NCBI GenBank assembly: GCA_016841005.1
Contig: JAEORG010000035.1
Span: 31,759-95,758, forward strand
Direction: 5' to 3'
DNA from: Candidatus Thorarchaeota archaeon
GTDB taxonomy: Archaea > Asgardarchaeota > Thorarchaeia > Thorarchaeales > Thorarchaeaceae
Length of the DNA: 64,000 bases
The notes beneath the pieces are model-generated. The model saw nothing but the letters and a program-made list of their open reading frames with translations. It was not told the origin of the DNA and did no database searches. Shown here one piece after another: positions 8,898-18,172 of the stretch (the first letter of the stretch is position 1; each line of letters begins with the position of its first letter). Position numbers and translations under genes: made by a program.

Positions 8898-9662
8898 ATG
8901 TTCATGATGTTTTTAGTTGGAACTGCTGGATCTGGCAAGTCATTACTTACTGCTGCTCTGGAAGATTGGTTAGTTTCATCTGAGATTAGTGTTGCAGTAG
9001 TGAATCTGGATCCTGGTGTGGAATCTCCACCATATACTTCGGATATCGATATCCGAAGCTATGTGGATTACGGAGAGATAATGCAACAATTCGGACTGGG
9101 ACCAAATGGAGCACTAGTGGCATCCTTGGATATGGCAGTAAGTAGTGCTGATGAATTACGTGAGGAGATTGCTGATCTTGATAGAGACTACGTTCTTGTT
9201 GATTGTCCAGGACAGATTGAATTGTTCGCATACCGTAACTCTGGACCATTAATGGTTTCGAGCCTGGTGAGTGATGATCCTGCACTTTCATTGTATTTAT
9301 TGGATTCCAATATTGCACGAGTGCCCTCAGGTTATTTATCCGCGATGCTGCTTGGAATGTCAATCAATATCAGATTTGGATTACCACAGTTGAATATACT
9401 AAGTAAGGCAGATATTCTATCTGAAAAAGAGCTTGCTGAGATAATTGAATGGTCAAATGAACCCTATAAATTAGAAGAAGCATTAAACGCTTCTTCAACT
9501 GGTCTGATTAGAGAGTTCTCATCATCAATTCTACGAATGCTTAATGAAATGGGTGGAGGCCCGGATGTAATTCCTGTTTCTGGAAAACAGGTAATTGGAT
9601 TTGAAACTCTTTATGGCGAATTCCAACGAATATTTCTTGGTGGCGATAATCTATACGAGTGA
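8898..9662 (+). CDS. GPN-loop GTPase
   Basis: GPN-loop GTPases are conserved in archaea and eukaryotes; eukaryotic Gpn1-3 are needed for RNA polymerase II assembly and import. The 254-residue protein has the P-loop GTAGSGKS (residues 8-15), the diagnostic GPN tripeptide at residues 68-70 in GLGPNGAL, the switch motif DCPGQIELF and a guanine-recognition LSKAD. It ends with TGA at 9660-9662, 7 bp before the proposed start of the tRNA methylase gene, so the two are probably one operon. Confidence 0.93.
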   Translation: MFMMFLVGTAGSGKSLLTAALEDWLVSSEISVAVVNLDPGVESPPYTSDIDIRSYVDYGEIMQQFGLGPNGALVASLDMAVSSADELREEIADLDRDYVLVDCPGQIELFAYRNSGPLMVSSLVSDDPALSLYLLDSNIARVPSGYLSAMLLGMSINIRFGLPQLNILSKADILSEKELAEIIEWSNEPYKLEEALNASSTGLIREFSSSILRMLNEMGGGPDVIPVSGKQVIGFETLYGEFQRIFLGGDNLYE

Positions 9663-9669
9663 TGGACCT

Positions 9670-10689
9670 GTGGAATTATACTATGTCCTTCTAGCTGGAA
9701 AAAATATCAAACTTGCACAGATAGAAGTAGAGTCATTACTAAATCTCGTCAGTAAGAACTTTGAAATTAGATGGTATTCACGGCTGGGATTAATTGGCTG
9801 TTCTCTCAATCCCATTCCAATACTTCTTTACAGAGCTGCATTGGTTAGAGAAATTGGAAGTGTACTTGTTGAGGACCAACAATCCAGTTCGTTGGCAGAC
9901 AAACTAACTCAGAATATAGTAGAGCCTGATGTTAATCAACAGAGTTTCTCAATTAGTGTCCATGATATAGACAAAGCACTTCCCCACGGTGAAAAACAGC
10001 GACTTGCAGAAAGTCTTGGAAAAATGATTCAAGACCTTACAGGTTCTTCAGTTTCCCTAAAAAAACCGGATATGCCCTTTTCGGTGGTGACTACGAAAGA
10101 TGTGTCAGTACTAGGAAGGACTCACAAGTCATCACAACGAAAACTGCTAGAACAACGCAGGCCAAGTAATAAGCCTTTTTTCCATCCGAGTATGATGAAT
10201 TCAATTTTGGCTCGTGTAATGTGTAACATCGCGGAAATTTGCTCAGGTGACATTATTCTGGACCCATTTTGTGGAGGGGGGAGTATCCTCTGTGAAGCTT
10301 CTTTAATTGGAGCAAGAATAGTTGGTATTGATTTGAACTGGAAATTTCTCAAAGGAGCTAAGGAGAACCTACTCTATCAAAACACTCTTGATTTTACACT
10401 AGTACAGGGTGACTCTAGGTATATTCCTATAGAACACCTTGATTGTATCATCACGGATCCACCATATGGAAGAACCAGTTCAACCCGGGGATCTGAAGCA
10501 TCTGCCTTGGTGGAATCCTTATTGATGCATATTAAAGATTCTAAGGACAATCTAGTTCTTTGTTTATGTGCCAATCAGGATATGCAGCTGAAAAACGCTT
10601 TTTCACAATATGGATTGTCTGTTGAACATAGTGTGGCGATTCCAGTCCATAGTGGACTTACCCGAGAAATATTCAAGGTAAGAACCTAG
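9670..10689 (+). CDS. tRNA (guanine-10-N2) methyltransferase, Trm-G10/Trm11 type
   Basis: A THUMP-plus-Rossmann SAM methyltransferase that likely (di)methylates G10 of tRNA. The C-terminal half has the SAM motif LDPFCGGGSILCEASLIGA, the acidic motif GIDLN, and the catalytic TDPPYG (about residues 262-266) used for N2-guanine methylation. The N-terminal half is THUMP-like. I place the start at GTG 9670, giving MELYYVLLAGKNIKLAQIE, the usual beginning of this family. An upstream in-frame ATG at 9595 would overlap the GPN gene by 68 bp. Its stop overlaps the convergent UPF0201 gene by 4 bp. Confidence 0.88.
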   Translation: MELYYVLLAGKNIKLAQIEVESLLNLVSKNFEIRWYSRLGLIGCSLNPIPILLYRAALVREIGSVLVEDQQSSSLADKLTQNIVEPDVNQQSFSISVHDIDKALPHGEKQRLAESLGKMIQDLTGSSVSLKKPDMPFSVVTTKDVSVLGRTHKSSQRKLLEQRRPSNKPFFHPSMMNSILARVMCNIAEICSGDIILDPFCGGGSILCEASLIGARIVGIDLNWKFLKGAKENLLYQNTLDFTLVQGDSRYIPIEHLDCIITDPPYGRTSSTRGSEASALVESLLMHIKDSKDNLVLCLCANQDMQLKNAFSQYGLSVEHSVAIPVHSGLTREIFKVRT

Positions 10690-11108
10690 ACCTTTACGAT
10701 TTGTCCATCCTTCGTGGGGGGAGTGAACCATGACAAGAATTCTTCTAATTGATTGGTTTCCTCCATTGCTAGGATAACTTCAATAGTTCCCAGAGGGGGT
10801 TTATCATCGTGATCTATCAATCGAATTTTTCTCTGCAACGCCGCCAGCTTATCTAGTCTTATTGATAAAGTAGTTCCTGTCCCGTGAGATTCAATTATTC
10901 GTCTAGTAGCATCTATAATTCTAGTTTCATGTATCATGTTTCGTAGGGTGGCTAATGTCGTTACATTGCTTGATTCATATTGTAGCCAAGATATGCTCTC
11001 TTCTTGAACTACTTTGAATTTGACATCAGGAAAGAGATAATTTAGTGCATCTGAAACTCGAGTTTGATCTTCTGTTGGATAGACAGGAGCTCTGACTATG
11101 ACTCTCAT
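10686..11108 (-). CDS. UPF0201-family predicted RNA-binding protein
   Basis: A 140-residue archaeal protein of the UPF0201 family (structures show an RNA-binding-like alpha/beta fold; function unknown). The start MRVIVRAPVYPTEDQTRVSDAL and the end PPLGTIEVIL...WFTPPTKDG are typical. It follows the UPF0200 gene by 2 bp; in some archaea these two domains are fused, which supports both calls. It converges on the tRNA methylase gene with overlapping stops. Confidence 0.85.
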   Translation of the reverse strand: MRVIVRAPVYPTEDQTRVSDALNYLFPDVKFKVVQEESISWLQYESSNVTTLATLRNMIHETRIIDATRRIIESHGTGTTLSIRLDKLAALQRKIRLIDHDDKPPLGTIEVILAMEETNQLEEFLSWFTPPTKDGQIVKV

Positions 11109-11110
11109 TG

Positions 11111-11650
11111 TTAGATAAACTCCGCAACTATACTAGTAATTAGTGTACGAAAGTTTTCAAGGGTACCTTCGTTTACAAGCATAATATCACTCAAAGCAAT
11201 GACTCCTCCTAGTCCAACTGATATTTCTCGTAAGTCTCTTTCTCTAAATGAAGCCCAGTCTGGTGGTGCATCCTCTCGCCCGCGTTCTTTTAATCGCTTA
11301 TATCGAACGGATGGAGATGTATGAACACAGATTATTTTCACATCCTCTGCATAATCATCAAAGACCTCCAACTCAGCAATGCTTCTACAGCCTTCAATGA
11401 CAACAAGTTCCGATTTTGCCTCTTTTAGGTCTGATAAGCAACGAATTGCAACAGCACCCATACCGTCCTTCTCGCGTAAATCAAGCATGACTTTCTTGGT
11501 ATTTGCGGGGTTTGGCTCAAGACCGCGTTGCCTTGTTTCTTCCCTGATTACATCGCCCATAACAATGATTGGAATTCCTACCTTGTTGAAAGCCAACGCA
11601 AGCTCGCTCTTTCCTGCTCCTTGCATTCCTGTTACTAGCACAATTTTCAT
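11111..11650 (-). CDS. UPF0200-family P-loop kinase-like protein
   Basis: A small P-loop NTPase resembling adenylate or dephospho-CoA kinases. The P-loop is TGMQGAGKSE (residues 6-15); a lid-type stretch RLKERGREDAPPDW and the substrate-side motif MGDVIREETRQRG are the signature of the UPF0200 family. It may provide archaeal dephospho-CoA kinase-like or other nucleoside kinase activity, but the reaction is not settled by sequence. It pairs with the downstream UPF0201 gene. Confidence 0.85.
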   Translation of the reverse strand: MKIVLVTGMQGAGKSELALAFNKVGIPIIVMGDVIREETRQRGLEPNPANTKKVMLDLREKDGMGAVAIRCLSDLKEAKSELVVIEGCRSIAELEVFDDYAEDVKIICVHTSPSVRYKRLKERGREDAPPDWASFRERDLREISVGLGGVIALSDIMLVNEGTLENFRTLITSIVAEFI

Positions 11651-11790
11651 TCTCAGATCTCCGTTCTAGGGAAGAAGGTGTTTGTAGCACCATTCCATTG
11701 TCCTGTCCTTTATTATTGCCTCTTTAAGAATTCCCGTGGTAAAGTTGAACCATTATCCTAATGAACACGTATTATACTCTATAGTAGTGG

Positions 11791-12369
11791 TTGGTGCAGC
11801 TTGAATTGTCAGAAAAGGTTCGTGCATTTCTTAGTATAGACATTAATGATGATTCTCTATTGGCCAATATTCTTCAAATACAGGAACAGCTGGATAGAAA
11901 ATCAGCCAAGATGAAACTTGTTGAACGAGAGAATATCCATTTCACATGGAGATTCTTTGGTGATACGACAATGAATCAGATTGATGAAGTTCACTCCGAA
12001 TTATCTCAATTGAAAATTGAACCATTTATTGTGGACATAGGTGGTGTTGGTGCATTTCCTAGCAAGCGACGACCAAGAGTCATTTGGATAGGTGTGCAAC
12101 AGGGAATAGAACTTATGCGAGAATTGAAGGTAAGGACAGATTTACTTCTGGCAAATGTTGGATATGCTATTGAGAGAAAGAAATTCATCCCGCATGCCAC
12201 GATTGCACGGGTACGAGATGTATATGATCAGGATCGAATATTACGAAGTTTACAAGACCTCTCTGAGGTTTCTGTGGGTAAAATGAATGTCACAGGTGTT
12301 AGAATGACAAAGAGTACTCTGACTCCATCAGGTCCAATCTACGAAACCCTTTGGGAAGTTTCAAGGTGA
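11791..12369 (+). CDS. thpR: RNA 2',3'-cyclic phosphodiesterase (2'-5' RNA ligase-like)
   Basis: A 2H phosphoesterase with two catalytic HxTx motifs: HFTW in ENIHFTWRFFGDT and HATI in KKFIPHATIARV. It opens 2',3'-cyclic phosphates to 2'-phosphates, as in RNA processing and possibly after tRNA intron excision. The length (about 190 residues) matches the family. The start is uncertain: TTG 11791, GTG 11794 or TTG 11806 are all in frame, and the family usually begins just before RAFLSIDI. The next feature downstream is an intron-containing tRNA on the opposite strand. Confidence 0.9.
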   Translation: MVQLELSEKVRAFLSIDINDDSLLANILQIQEQLDRKSAKMKLVERENIHFTWRFFGDTTMNQIDEVHSELSQLKIEPFIVDIGGVGAFPSKRRPRVIWIGVQQGIELMRELKVRTDLLLANVGYAIERKKFIPHATIARVRDVYDQDRILRSLQDLSEVSVGKMNVTGVRMTKSTLTPSGPIYETLWEVSR

Positions 12370-12387
12370 ACAGTTGAAGAATAAGAA

Positions 12388-12494
12388 TGGTGGGCCGGCC
12401 GTGACTTGAACACGGGATCTCTTGCAAGTTGGGGTACCGACCAATGTTCGATACCACCCCAAGCAAGAATCATACCAAGCTAGACTACCGACCC
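12388..12494 (-). tRNA. tRNA-Pro(GGG) with a 30-nt intron
   Basis: Minus-strand cloverleaf: acceptor GGGTCGG paired with CCGGCCC, D-arm with GTCT/TGAT, anticodon stem CTTGC/GCAAG, T-arm CCGTG-TTCAAGT-CACGG, discriminator A and encoded CCA (12388-12390). The anticodon loop TTGGGGT is interrupted after G37, so the anticodon is GGG (proline). Removing the intron leaves a normal-length tRNA. Confidence 0.9.
12427..12456 (-). other. intron of tRNA-Pro(GGG), canonical position 37/38
   Basis: These 30 nt separate G37 from T38. The 3' part of the intron (ACCCCAA) can pair with the anticodon side (TTGGGGT), as expected for an endonuclease-recognised exon-intron structure. The boundary is ambiguous by one T. 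Confidence 0.75.
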
Positions 12495-12605
12495 ATACAA
12501 AAGCTTGTACAACTGTACATGCATCGCTAGGCTGACTTGATTTGAAAATAAAGATTACCACGTCACTGTATACAATTCTATGTGGATAATTAGAACACGT
12601 GGTCC

Positions 12606-12613
12606 AAATATAT
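12606..12613 (+). promoter_or_regulatory. TATA-like box for the deacetylase gene
   Basis: AAATATAT, about 60 bp upstream of the ATG at 12673, in the gap after the tRNA. The preceding bases include a near match to the GAACACGTGTTC palindrome (12593-12604, one mismatch). Confidence 0.4.
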
Positions 12614-12672
12614 CGGATTTATGAGGGGGTGAATCCATTGAGAAATTATCCGTCCAAGTTAGGTGCACATAA

Positions 12673-13728
12673 ATGAACACCGAAGTTATCTTCCATGATT
12701 TATTCATGAAACATGAATTATCACCGGGTCATCCAGAAAGCCCTCAACGATTAGTAATTGCGCTTGATGAAATACAGCAAGCAGGACTTCTTGAGTCAGG
12801 AAAGGTTGAGTTAGTTACTCCAAAAATGGCGCATCTGAATGATATTTCACCATTGCATGAACCATCATACCTACAGGATATCAATAGGAAATCGCAAAAG
12901 GGAGGCGGGTTCTTTACTCTAGATACATCAGTAAATAGCTATACCTACGATGCAGCACTTCTTGCTGCAGGAGGCGGAATCATGGCTGTTGAGAGAGTGG
13001 TAGATAGAGAGGCTCAAAATGCCTTTGTTCTTTGTCGTCCTCCTGGACATCATGCAGAACGCGCGCGAGCATTTGGCTTTTGTTTTATCAATAATATCGC
13101 AGTTGCAGCACATTATCTCACTTCTAAGAAAGGTTTTCGGCGGATACTCATTGTTGATTATGATGCACACCATGGAAATGGGACTCAAAATGCATTCTAT
13201 AATCGACAAGATATTCTCTATGTGGGACTTCATCAGGATGGCCGTACGCTCTTTCCTGGTTCAGGGTTTCCTGATGAAATTGGGACTGGAGATGGAAAAG
13301 GGTACAATGTGAACTTGTCCATGTATCCAGGAGCAGGAGATGTTTCTTACCGAATGGCCTTTGAAGAGATTATCGAACCTGTTGTGGACTCATATCAACC
13401 CGATATGGTCCTGACTTCAGTGGGTTTTGACGGATATTTTGAAGATCCATTGACTCATTTAGGATTGACCACTGCAGGATTTTCAATGATGAATAACAAG
13501 TTACTTGAAATCGCCAAGAAACATACAGATAATCGTATTGTCTTCTTCCTAGAGGGAGGATACAACTTGAAAGCCATGGGATGTGGAAGTCTTAATCTTG
13601 TACAGTCTTTGTCACACAATGAAATAACACAATACAGTGATGAATATCAGGAAAGTGAGACCTGTACTAACCGGAACGAGGAGCTTATTGCTTTCCTAAA
13701 GAACAAATTGAGTGGAATTCATTTCTGA
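12673..13728 (+). CDS. histone deacetylase-family (AcuC/acetylpolyamine) amidohydrolase
   Basis: Zinc-dependent deacetylase of the HDAC/AcuC/AphA superfamily, 351 residues. Active-site motifs are complete: RPPGHHAERARAFGFCFINN (paired catalytic histidines), VDYDAHHGNGTQNAFY (zinc ligands Asp and His), GFDGYFEDPLTHLGLT (third zinc ligand) and the tyrosine-containing FFLEGGYN. Substrates may be acetylated proteins, acetylpolyamines or other amides. It abuts the Hel308 gene tail to tail with no spacer. Confidence 0.92.
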   Translation: MNTEVIFHDLFMKHELSPGHPESPQRLVIALDEIQQAGLLESGKVELVTPKMAHLNDISPLHEPSYLQDINRKSQKGGGFFTLDTSVNSYTYDAALLAAGGGIMAVERVVDREAQNAFVLCRPPGHHAERARAFGFCFINNIAVAAHYLTSKKGFRRILIVDYDAHHGNGTQNAFYNRQDILYVGLHQDGRTLFPGSGFPDEIGTGDGKGYNVNLSMYPGAGDVSYRMAFEEIIEPVVDSYQPDMVLTSVGFDGYFEDPLTHLGLTTAGFSMMNNKLLEIAKKHTDNRIVFFLEGGYNLKAMGCGSLNLVQSLSHNEITQYSDEYQESETCTNRNEELIAFLKNKLSGIHF

Positions 13729-15945
13729 TTAGAAATCATCAAGCAATGTCTGGAAACTACTGGATTCGTTATCTGGTTGAGATACACCTTTCTCTTGGAG
13801 ATTCTCTTCTACATCGGCTCCAATCTGTTTCTTGAGAGATTGTGCTATTACGGTTCCTATTGTAGGGATTCTACCAAGCTCTGATATGGGCACATTATAG
13901 AGATCCACTAGTGATTTGATTCCATGGCTATACATCATTCTTGCTCTGACTCGTCCAATCCCCCTTAGATTAGCAAGCTCCAATAGCTCACTCTTTATGC
14001 CATATTTTACTCTAGACCGGAGAGTCTGCAGAATGGGGACTGGGCTCATTTTTCCTACTACCCTTGCAATCTCTGTTGCAGAATAAAGAAGCCATTCTGC
14101 AGATTGTACATAGCGATGAATATCACCCATACCTACGTTGTATTCCTCAGTAAGCTTGTTCTCCGGTGTTTCCAATATCCAGTCTTGTAGTACATAAGCG
14201 GTTTTTACTTCTGATAAAAATCTTGAATATCCCTCTGGGTCTTCCCAACTATCAGGAATTTGAACCATGAGTCGATCACGATTCGATTCCATAAGTGCGA
14301 TTATTTTCTCAGCTTCTGATTGCGTCACATAAGAAAGAGGTTGGTCTGGACTGTGTGTTATTAGATGAATGAGACCAAACTCACTTACGTCTTCTGCTTG
14401 AACAATTGCATCACGAAATAAAATTGCAGTATATGGATTGATGTAGAGTTTAGATGTCCGTTGTCCTAGAGATGTAGCAAAGAATTGTCCCGTTTCGTCA
14501 ATTTCAATTAGACCACCTTGTTCAAGAAAATCAAGTGCGGATGTCGCATGATGATCGATTTCCCATCTCTCGGATTGATAAGAGTAGAATGTACTGTCAA
14601 TAAGCAAATCTATCTCTTCACGATTTTTTGTCATCTCAGTAGCAATTGCTGATAGCAGATGAGATTGTATCGCATTTTGTGATGCGAGTTTTGATGAAAT
14701 TGATTCGGGTTCTGAATATAGATAGTGTTCAAGCAAGAGCTCTTGTTCGTTCTCAGATTTTGCAATTAGAACAGCTTCACCATATTCGTCATACTTTGGA
14801 CGACCAGCTCTTCCTGCCATTTGTTTGTATTCTAGAATAGGTATAGGATAGCTACCACGATTTTGCTCAAACCGTCTATAATCACGAATTATTACTCTTC
14901 TTGCTGGTAAATTGACTCCAGCTGCCAGAGTAGGAGTGGCTACAATTACCTTCAGAAGATTATTCCTGAATGCATTTTCAACAATTGTACGCTCAGAATT
15001 AACAAGTCCTGCATGATGAAAAGCAACACCCATTGCAATCAAACGCGCAAGTGTCTTGGTTGATTCTGGAACAGAAGGGCCTGTATCTATTTTGTTCACT
15101 AGTCCACCCAACTTTGTAAGTTCTTCTTTACTCAAGTACGGTCGTATATTCTTGGCAATTTTTTTGCATACTGCAATAGTTGATTTTCTTGAAGATACAA
15201 AAATCAGTACCTGTCCTTTTTCATCTAAAATATCACAAATCAAATCAGAGAGGTCATCCTTTCTTCTCCGAGAAATGCTTCTTGTTGAAAGATCTGCAAA
15301 TTTGATAATACCATCCTCATAGACACCTTCTTTGAGCTCGACTGGTCGCCATGTACTTTTTACTAGCTGAGCATTCAGCCATCCCGCAATGTCGTCTGCA
15401 TTTGAAATGGTTGCACTCAATGCAACAATCTGTACCTCAGGCATGATTTGTTGCATTTTTGCAAGTACCATTTCTAATGTAGGTCCTCTTGATGAATCAT
15501 TGAGTAGATGAATCTCGTCTGCAACAATTATACCAACATCTTGAATCCAATCAGATTTGTGACGAATTATTGAGTCGGCACGTTCAGTTGTTAATACAAT
15601 AATATCCGCATCCGCTAATTGGGTTCCTTTTGAATCATAGTCACCAATGGATATGGCTATTGATAGGCCAAGCTGCTCATATTTCCTAAACTCTGCATAT
15701 TTCTCCTGTGCTAATGACCTCAAAGGAACAAGATAAAGCGCCTTTCCAAGACCATCAAGAATGGACTTGAGCATACAAATCTCAGCAATTAGCGTCTTTC
15801 CCGAACTAGTAGGTACTGCTAATACCAGATTCTCACCATTAAGAACCTCTGTTTCGAGAGCCTGTTCTTGTGTAGGAAAAAGTGTTGTTAAACCAGTTTC
15901 TTTTAGTAGAGTTATTACTTTCTTATTGATTGGTAAATCATCAAT
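13729..15945 (-). CDS. hel308: Hel308-type DNA helicase (start unclear)
   Basis: Superfamily 2 3'-5' DNA helicase acting at stalled forks. Motifs: Walker A AVPTSSGKT, DExH box VADEIHLLND, motif VI QMAGRAGRPKYDEYG, and C-terminal helix-hairpin-helix LANLRGIGRVRARMMYSHGI. The Walker A lies upstream of the first in-frame ATG (15774), so the protein must start earlier. The frame is open back to 15981, just after the mcm stop, but holds no ATG, GTG or TTG there. I show the family-like N-terminus from an ATT at 15945 (IDDLPINKKVITLL), giving 738 residues, normal for Hel308. An ATG at 15956 or 15980 lies in another frame, so a frameshift or assembly error is equally possible. Confidence 0.88.
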   Translation of the reverse strand: MDDLPINKKVITLLKETGLTTLFPTQEQALETEVLNGENLVLAVPTSSGKTLIAEICMLKSILDGLGKALYLVPLRSLAQEKYAEFRKYEQLGLSIAISIGDYDSKGTQLADADIIVLTTERADSIIRHKSDWIQDVGIIVADEIHLLNDSSRGPTLEMVLAKMQQIMPEVQIVALSATISNADDIAGWLNAQLVKSTWRPVELKEGVYEDGIIKFADLSTRSISRRRKDDLSDLICDILDEKGQVLIFVSSRKSTIAVCKKIAKNIRPYLSKEELTKLGGLVNKIDTGPSVPESTKTLARLIAMGVAFHHAGLVNSERTIVENAFRNNLLKVIVATPTLAAGVNLPARRVIIRDYRRFEQNRGSYPIPILEYKQMAGRAGRPKYDEYGEAVLIAKSENEQELLLEHYLYSEPESISSKLASQNAIQSHLLSAIATEMTKNREEIDLLIDSTFYSYQSERWEIDHHATSALDFLEQGGLIEIDETGQFFATSLGQRTSKLYINPYTAILFRDAIVQAEDVSEFGLIHLITHSPDQPLSYVTQSEAEKIIALMESNRDRLMVQIPDSWEDPEGYSRFLSEVKTAYVLQDWILETPENKLTEEYNVGMGDIHRYVQSAEWLLYSATEIARVVGKMSPVPILQTLRSRVKYGIKSELLELANLRGIGRVRARMMYSHGIKSLVDLYNVPISELGRIPTIGTVIAQSLKKQIGADVEENLQEKGVSQPDNESSSFQTLLDDF

Positions 15946-15984
15946 TTCCGTTTCATTTCCTCTCCGTAGAAATCTACCATCTCA

Positions 15985-18060
15985 TTAGGAAACTAATCCC
16001 AGCTTACCGTGGGATGGAGTAAATAGCATACCTTGCTCAGTTAACTTTTCGATAGCTTCAACAACTCGTTCTCTGGGTACACCCATGTCTTCTATCACTC
16101 TTGTTATTAGATCCTCTACCTCAACGATAGCTATTCCACTAGATTTGAAATCTTCCATAACTTTGAGAATATTATCCGAAGCAGTACGTTGTGATGCACT
16201 CATAGATGATACCATTCGATCAATGTCATATGTTCCAGTACCGCTATCAAAGGCGACTTCCTGAAGTGATGCCTCTAGAAGCCTAATGGCAGCCTCTGCA
16301 TCTTCTTTTGATACCTTTGATTGGAGAGCCATCCTGGCACGAGATTCGGCTAGTCGTACAAGAGCTTCTAATTGCCTAGCAGTTATTGGAACAGGAGCCT
16401 TTCCTCCTTCCGCTCCTTTTCTTAAGCCTACATAGAAATTTTCAATAACTTCAGCAGCCTCAGATGTTAGTTCGGGAATAACATGTTGTTGGGCATGGCC
16501 AATATACTTCTTTAGAAAGTTCGGAGAGAGTGGAGGTTTTTCTCCTTCTCTGGTAGGAATGCTTCCTGTTTGGTGCATGTCTAAAATGAATTGTGCGATT
16601 TGCCGGTCACTTTTTTCTTCGACTGTATCCACAAGAATCCATGTTAAGTCAAATCTGGAAAGAATTGTAAATGGTAATTTGATATTGTCTTGAATAGACC
16701 TTGAAGGCTCATATCTGCCTAATACTGGGTTAGCAGCTGCTAGTATAGATGTTCGCGCATTCAAGGTTGCGACTATACCTGCTTTTGCTATGCTTACTGT
16801 ATGTTGTTCCATTGCTTCATGAATAGCTGTTCGATCATTGGGATCCATCTTATCAAATTCATCGATACATGCAACACCTTGATCTGCTAATACGAGAGCT
16901 CCTGCTTCGAGTGTCATTGCCCCAGTGTCAGTATCGTGTATTACTGCAGCTGTAAGTCCTGCGGCTGTTGTACCTTTTCCTGAAGTATACAAACCTCTTG
17001 AAGCAAGTTTGGATACAAATTTTAATATCTGACTCTTCCCCGTTCCTGGGTCTCCTACAATCAGGATATTAGACTTACCACGTAGTTTAGTACCATCTAA
17101 CATATCTTTGGCTACTCCTCCAAAGAGAAGTAAAGCAATTGATTCTTTGATGTTGTAGTGACCTTGAATGGAAGGGGCTATCGAACGATATATTCTTTCA
17201 TGAACATACGGATCTTCCTGAAGCGCAGCAATCTCTTCTCTATCGTCTTGCGTTAACTCTACTTGTTCATACTCTTTCTCTGCAATTTCCACTCCATTAG
17301 CTTGAATGTATATATTATATGTGGCTAGTCTTCCACCTCTTCTGGAAAAATCAGGTGTTGTCATGAGTATTCCTGTTATCTTAACAAGATCACCAGGCCG
17401 TGACATATCAACGATATCACCTTCAAGTATCACATCAATAGACCTTGGCATTGAACCAGGAGGAAGTTCGTCAGGCGATTCTTGAATTCTTACTTTCTGC
17501 CAGTCTCGAAATTTCGATTCCTCAGGAATCAAACTTACTGGTGTTTTCTTCCCACAAACAGGGCATTGGTCCGGTTCCATGTAATGTCCATCTTCTTGAG
17601 AGAGAACAATTTTCTCACCACACCTTCTGCATTTGAACGTTGCATGAACCAAGAGTGGCTTGACTTCACTTGCGCGCATCATAATTCCACTTATGTGAAT
17701 TAACTCGCCGATATTGCGAGCCCTGATTGCTCTTAGAGGCACTAATGGTTTATAGTTAACAATCCTAGTCTTGATTAGGCTCTTGTCGAGTTTTTCATAA
17801 TAATCTGCAGCTTCTATCCTTAACACAGATTGAAGTGCACTGTCAAAGAATTCTAGAAACTGTGAAGGTGGTTCTCCATTCAAATCTTGAAAAACTACGT
17901 TGAATGTAATAAGATCTTGAAAATCAACATTCAGCGAAGTGGCACCATCGAGAGGGAATCTCCTAATTTTATCTCTGTAAGATAGCGACCCTTGTTCATC
18001 TTTATATGTCCGCAAGAAATCCTTGAGTAGTTCTTGTGTGCCTCCCTCGGTGCCTGACAT
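15985..18060 (-). CDS. mcm: replicative helicase MCM
   Basis: Hexameric 3'-5' replicative helicase, 691 residues. Domain order: N-terminal A domain, zinc motif CRRCGEK...CPVCGKK (about residues 140-170), OB-fold beta-hairpins, AAA+ core with Walker A VGDPGTGKSQ (about 333-342), Walker B ACIDEFDKM, sensor 1 AAANPVLGRYE and arginine finger LSRFDL, then a C-terminal winged helix (residues 620-691). A TATA-like box lies about 90 bp upstream. The gene sits between gins23 (upstream) and hel308 (downstream), all on the minus strand. Confidence 0.97.
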   Translation of the reverse strand: MSGTEGGTQELLKDFLRTYKDEQGSLSYRDKIRRFPLDGATSLNVDFQDLITFNVVFQDLNGEPPSQFLEFFDSALQSVLRIEAADYYEKLDKSLIKTRIVNYKPLVPLRAIRARNIGELIHISGIMMRASEVKPLLVHATFKCRRCGEKIVLSQEDGHYMEPDQCPVCGKKTPVSLIPEESKFRDWQKVRIQESPDELPPGSMPRSIDVILEGDIVDMSRPGDLVKITGILMTTPDFSRRGGRLATYNIYIQANGVEIAEKEYEQVELTQDDREEIAALQEDPYVHERIYRSIAPSIQGHYNIKESIALLLFGGVAKDMLDGTKLRGKSNILIVGDPGTGKSQILKFVSKLASRGLYTSGKGTTAAGLTAAVIHDTDTGAMTLEAGALVLADQGVACIDEFDKMDPNDRTAIHEAMEQHTVSIAKAGIVATLNARTSILAAANPVLGRYEPSRSIQDNIKLPFTILSRFDLTWILVDTVEEKSDRQIAQFILDMHQTGSIPTREGEKPPLSPNFLKKYIGHAQQHVIPELTSEAAEVIENFYVGLRKGAEGGKAPVPITARQLEALVRLAESRARMALQSKVSKEDAEAAIRLLEASLQEVAFDSGTGTYDIDRMVSSMSASQRTASDNILKVMEDFKSSGIAIVEVEDLITRVIEDMGVPRERVVEAIEKLTEQGMLFTPSHGKLGLVS

Positions 18061-18144
18061 TCTTGTTTGCCTCGTAATGATGTGCTGTACGTTTCACAAT
18101 CGGCGTAGCATCTGCATATGCTTCAAGAGTTAAACGGTGCAGGT

Positions 18145-18154
18145 CATATTTAAG
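18145..18154 (-). promoter_or_regulatory. TATA-like box for mcm
   Basis: Minus-strand CTTAAATATG preceded by GGAG (BRE-like), in the 112-bp gap between gins23 and mcm, leaving a leader of roughly 60 nt before the ATG at 18060. Confidence 0.45.
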
Positions 18155-18172
18155 CTCCTGTATGATGACTAA

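Noticed and set aside
12361..12561. 66-codon minus-strand ORF
   Set aside because: It runs through tRNA-Pro and its intron; the tRNA structure explains the sequence.
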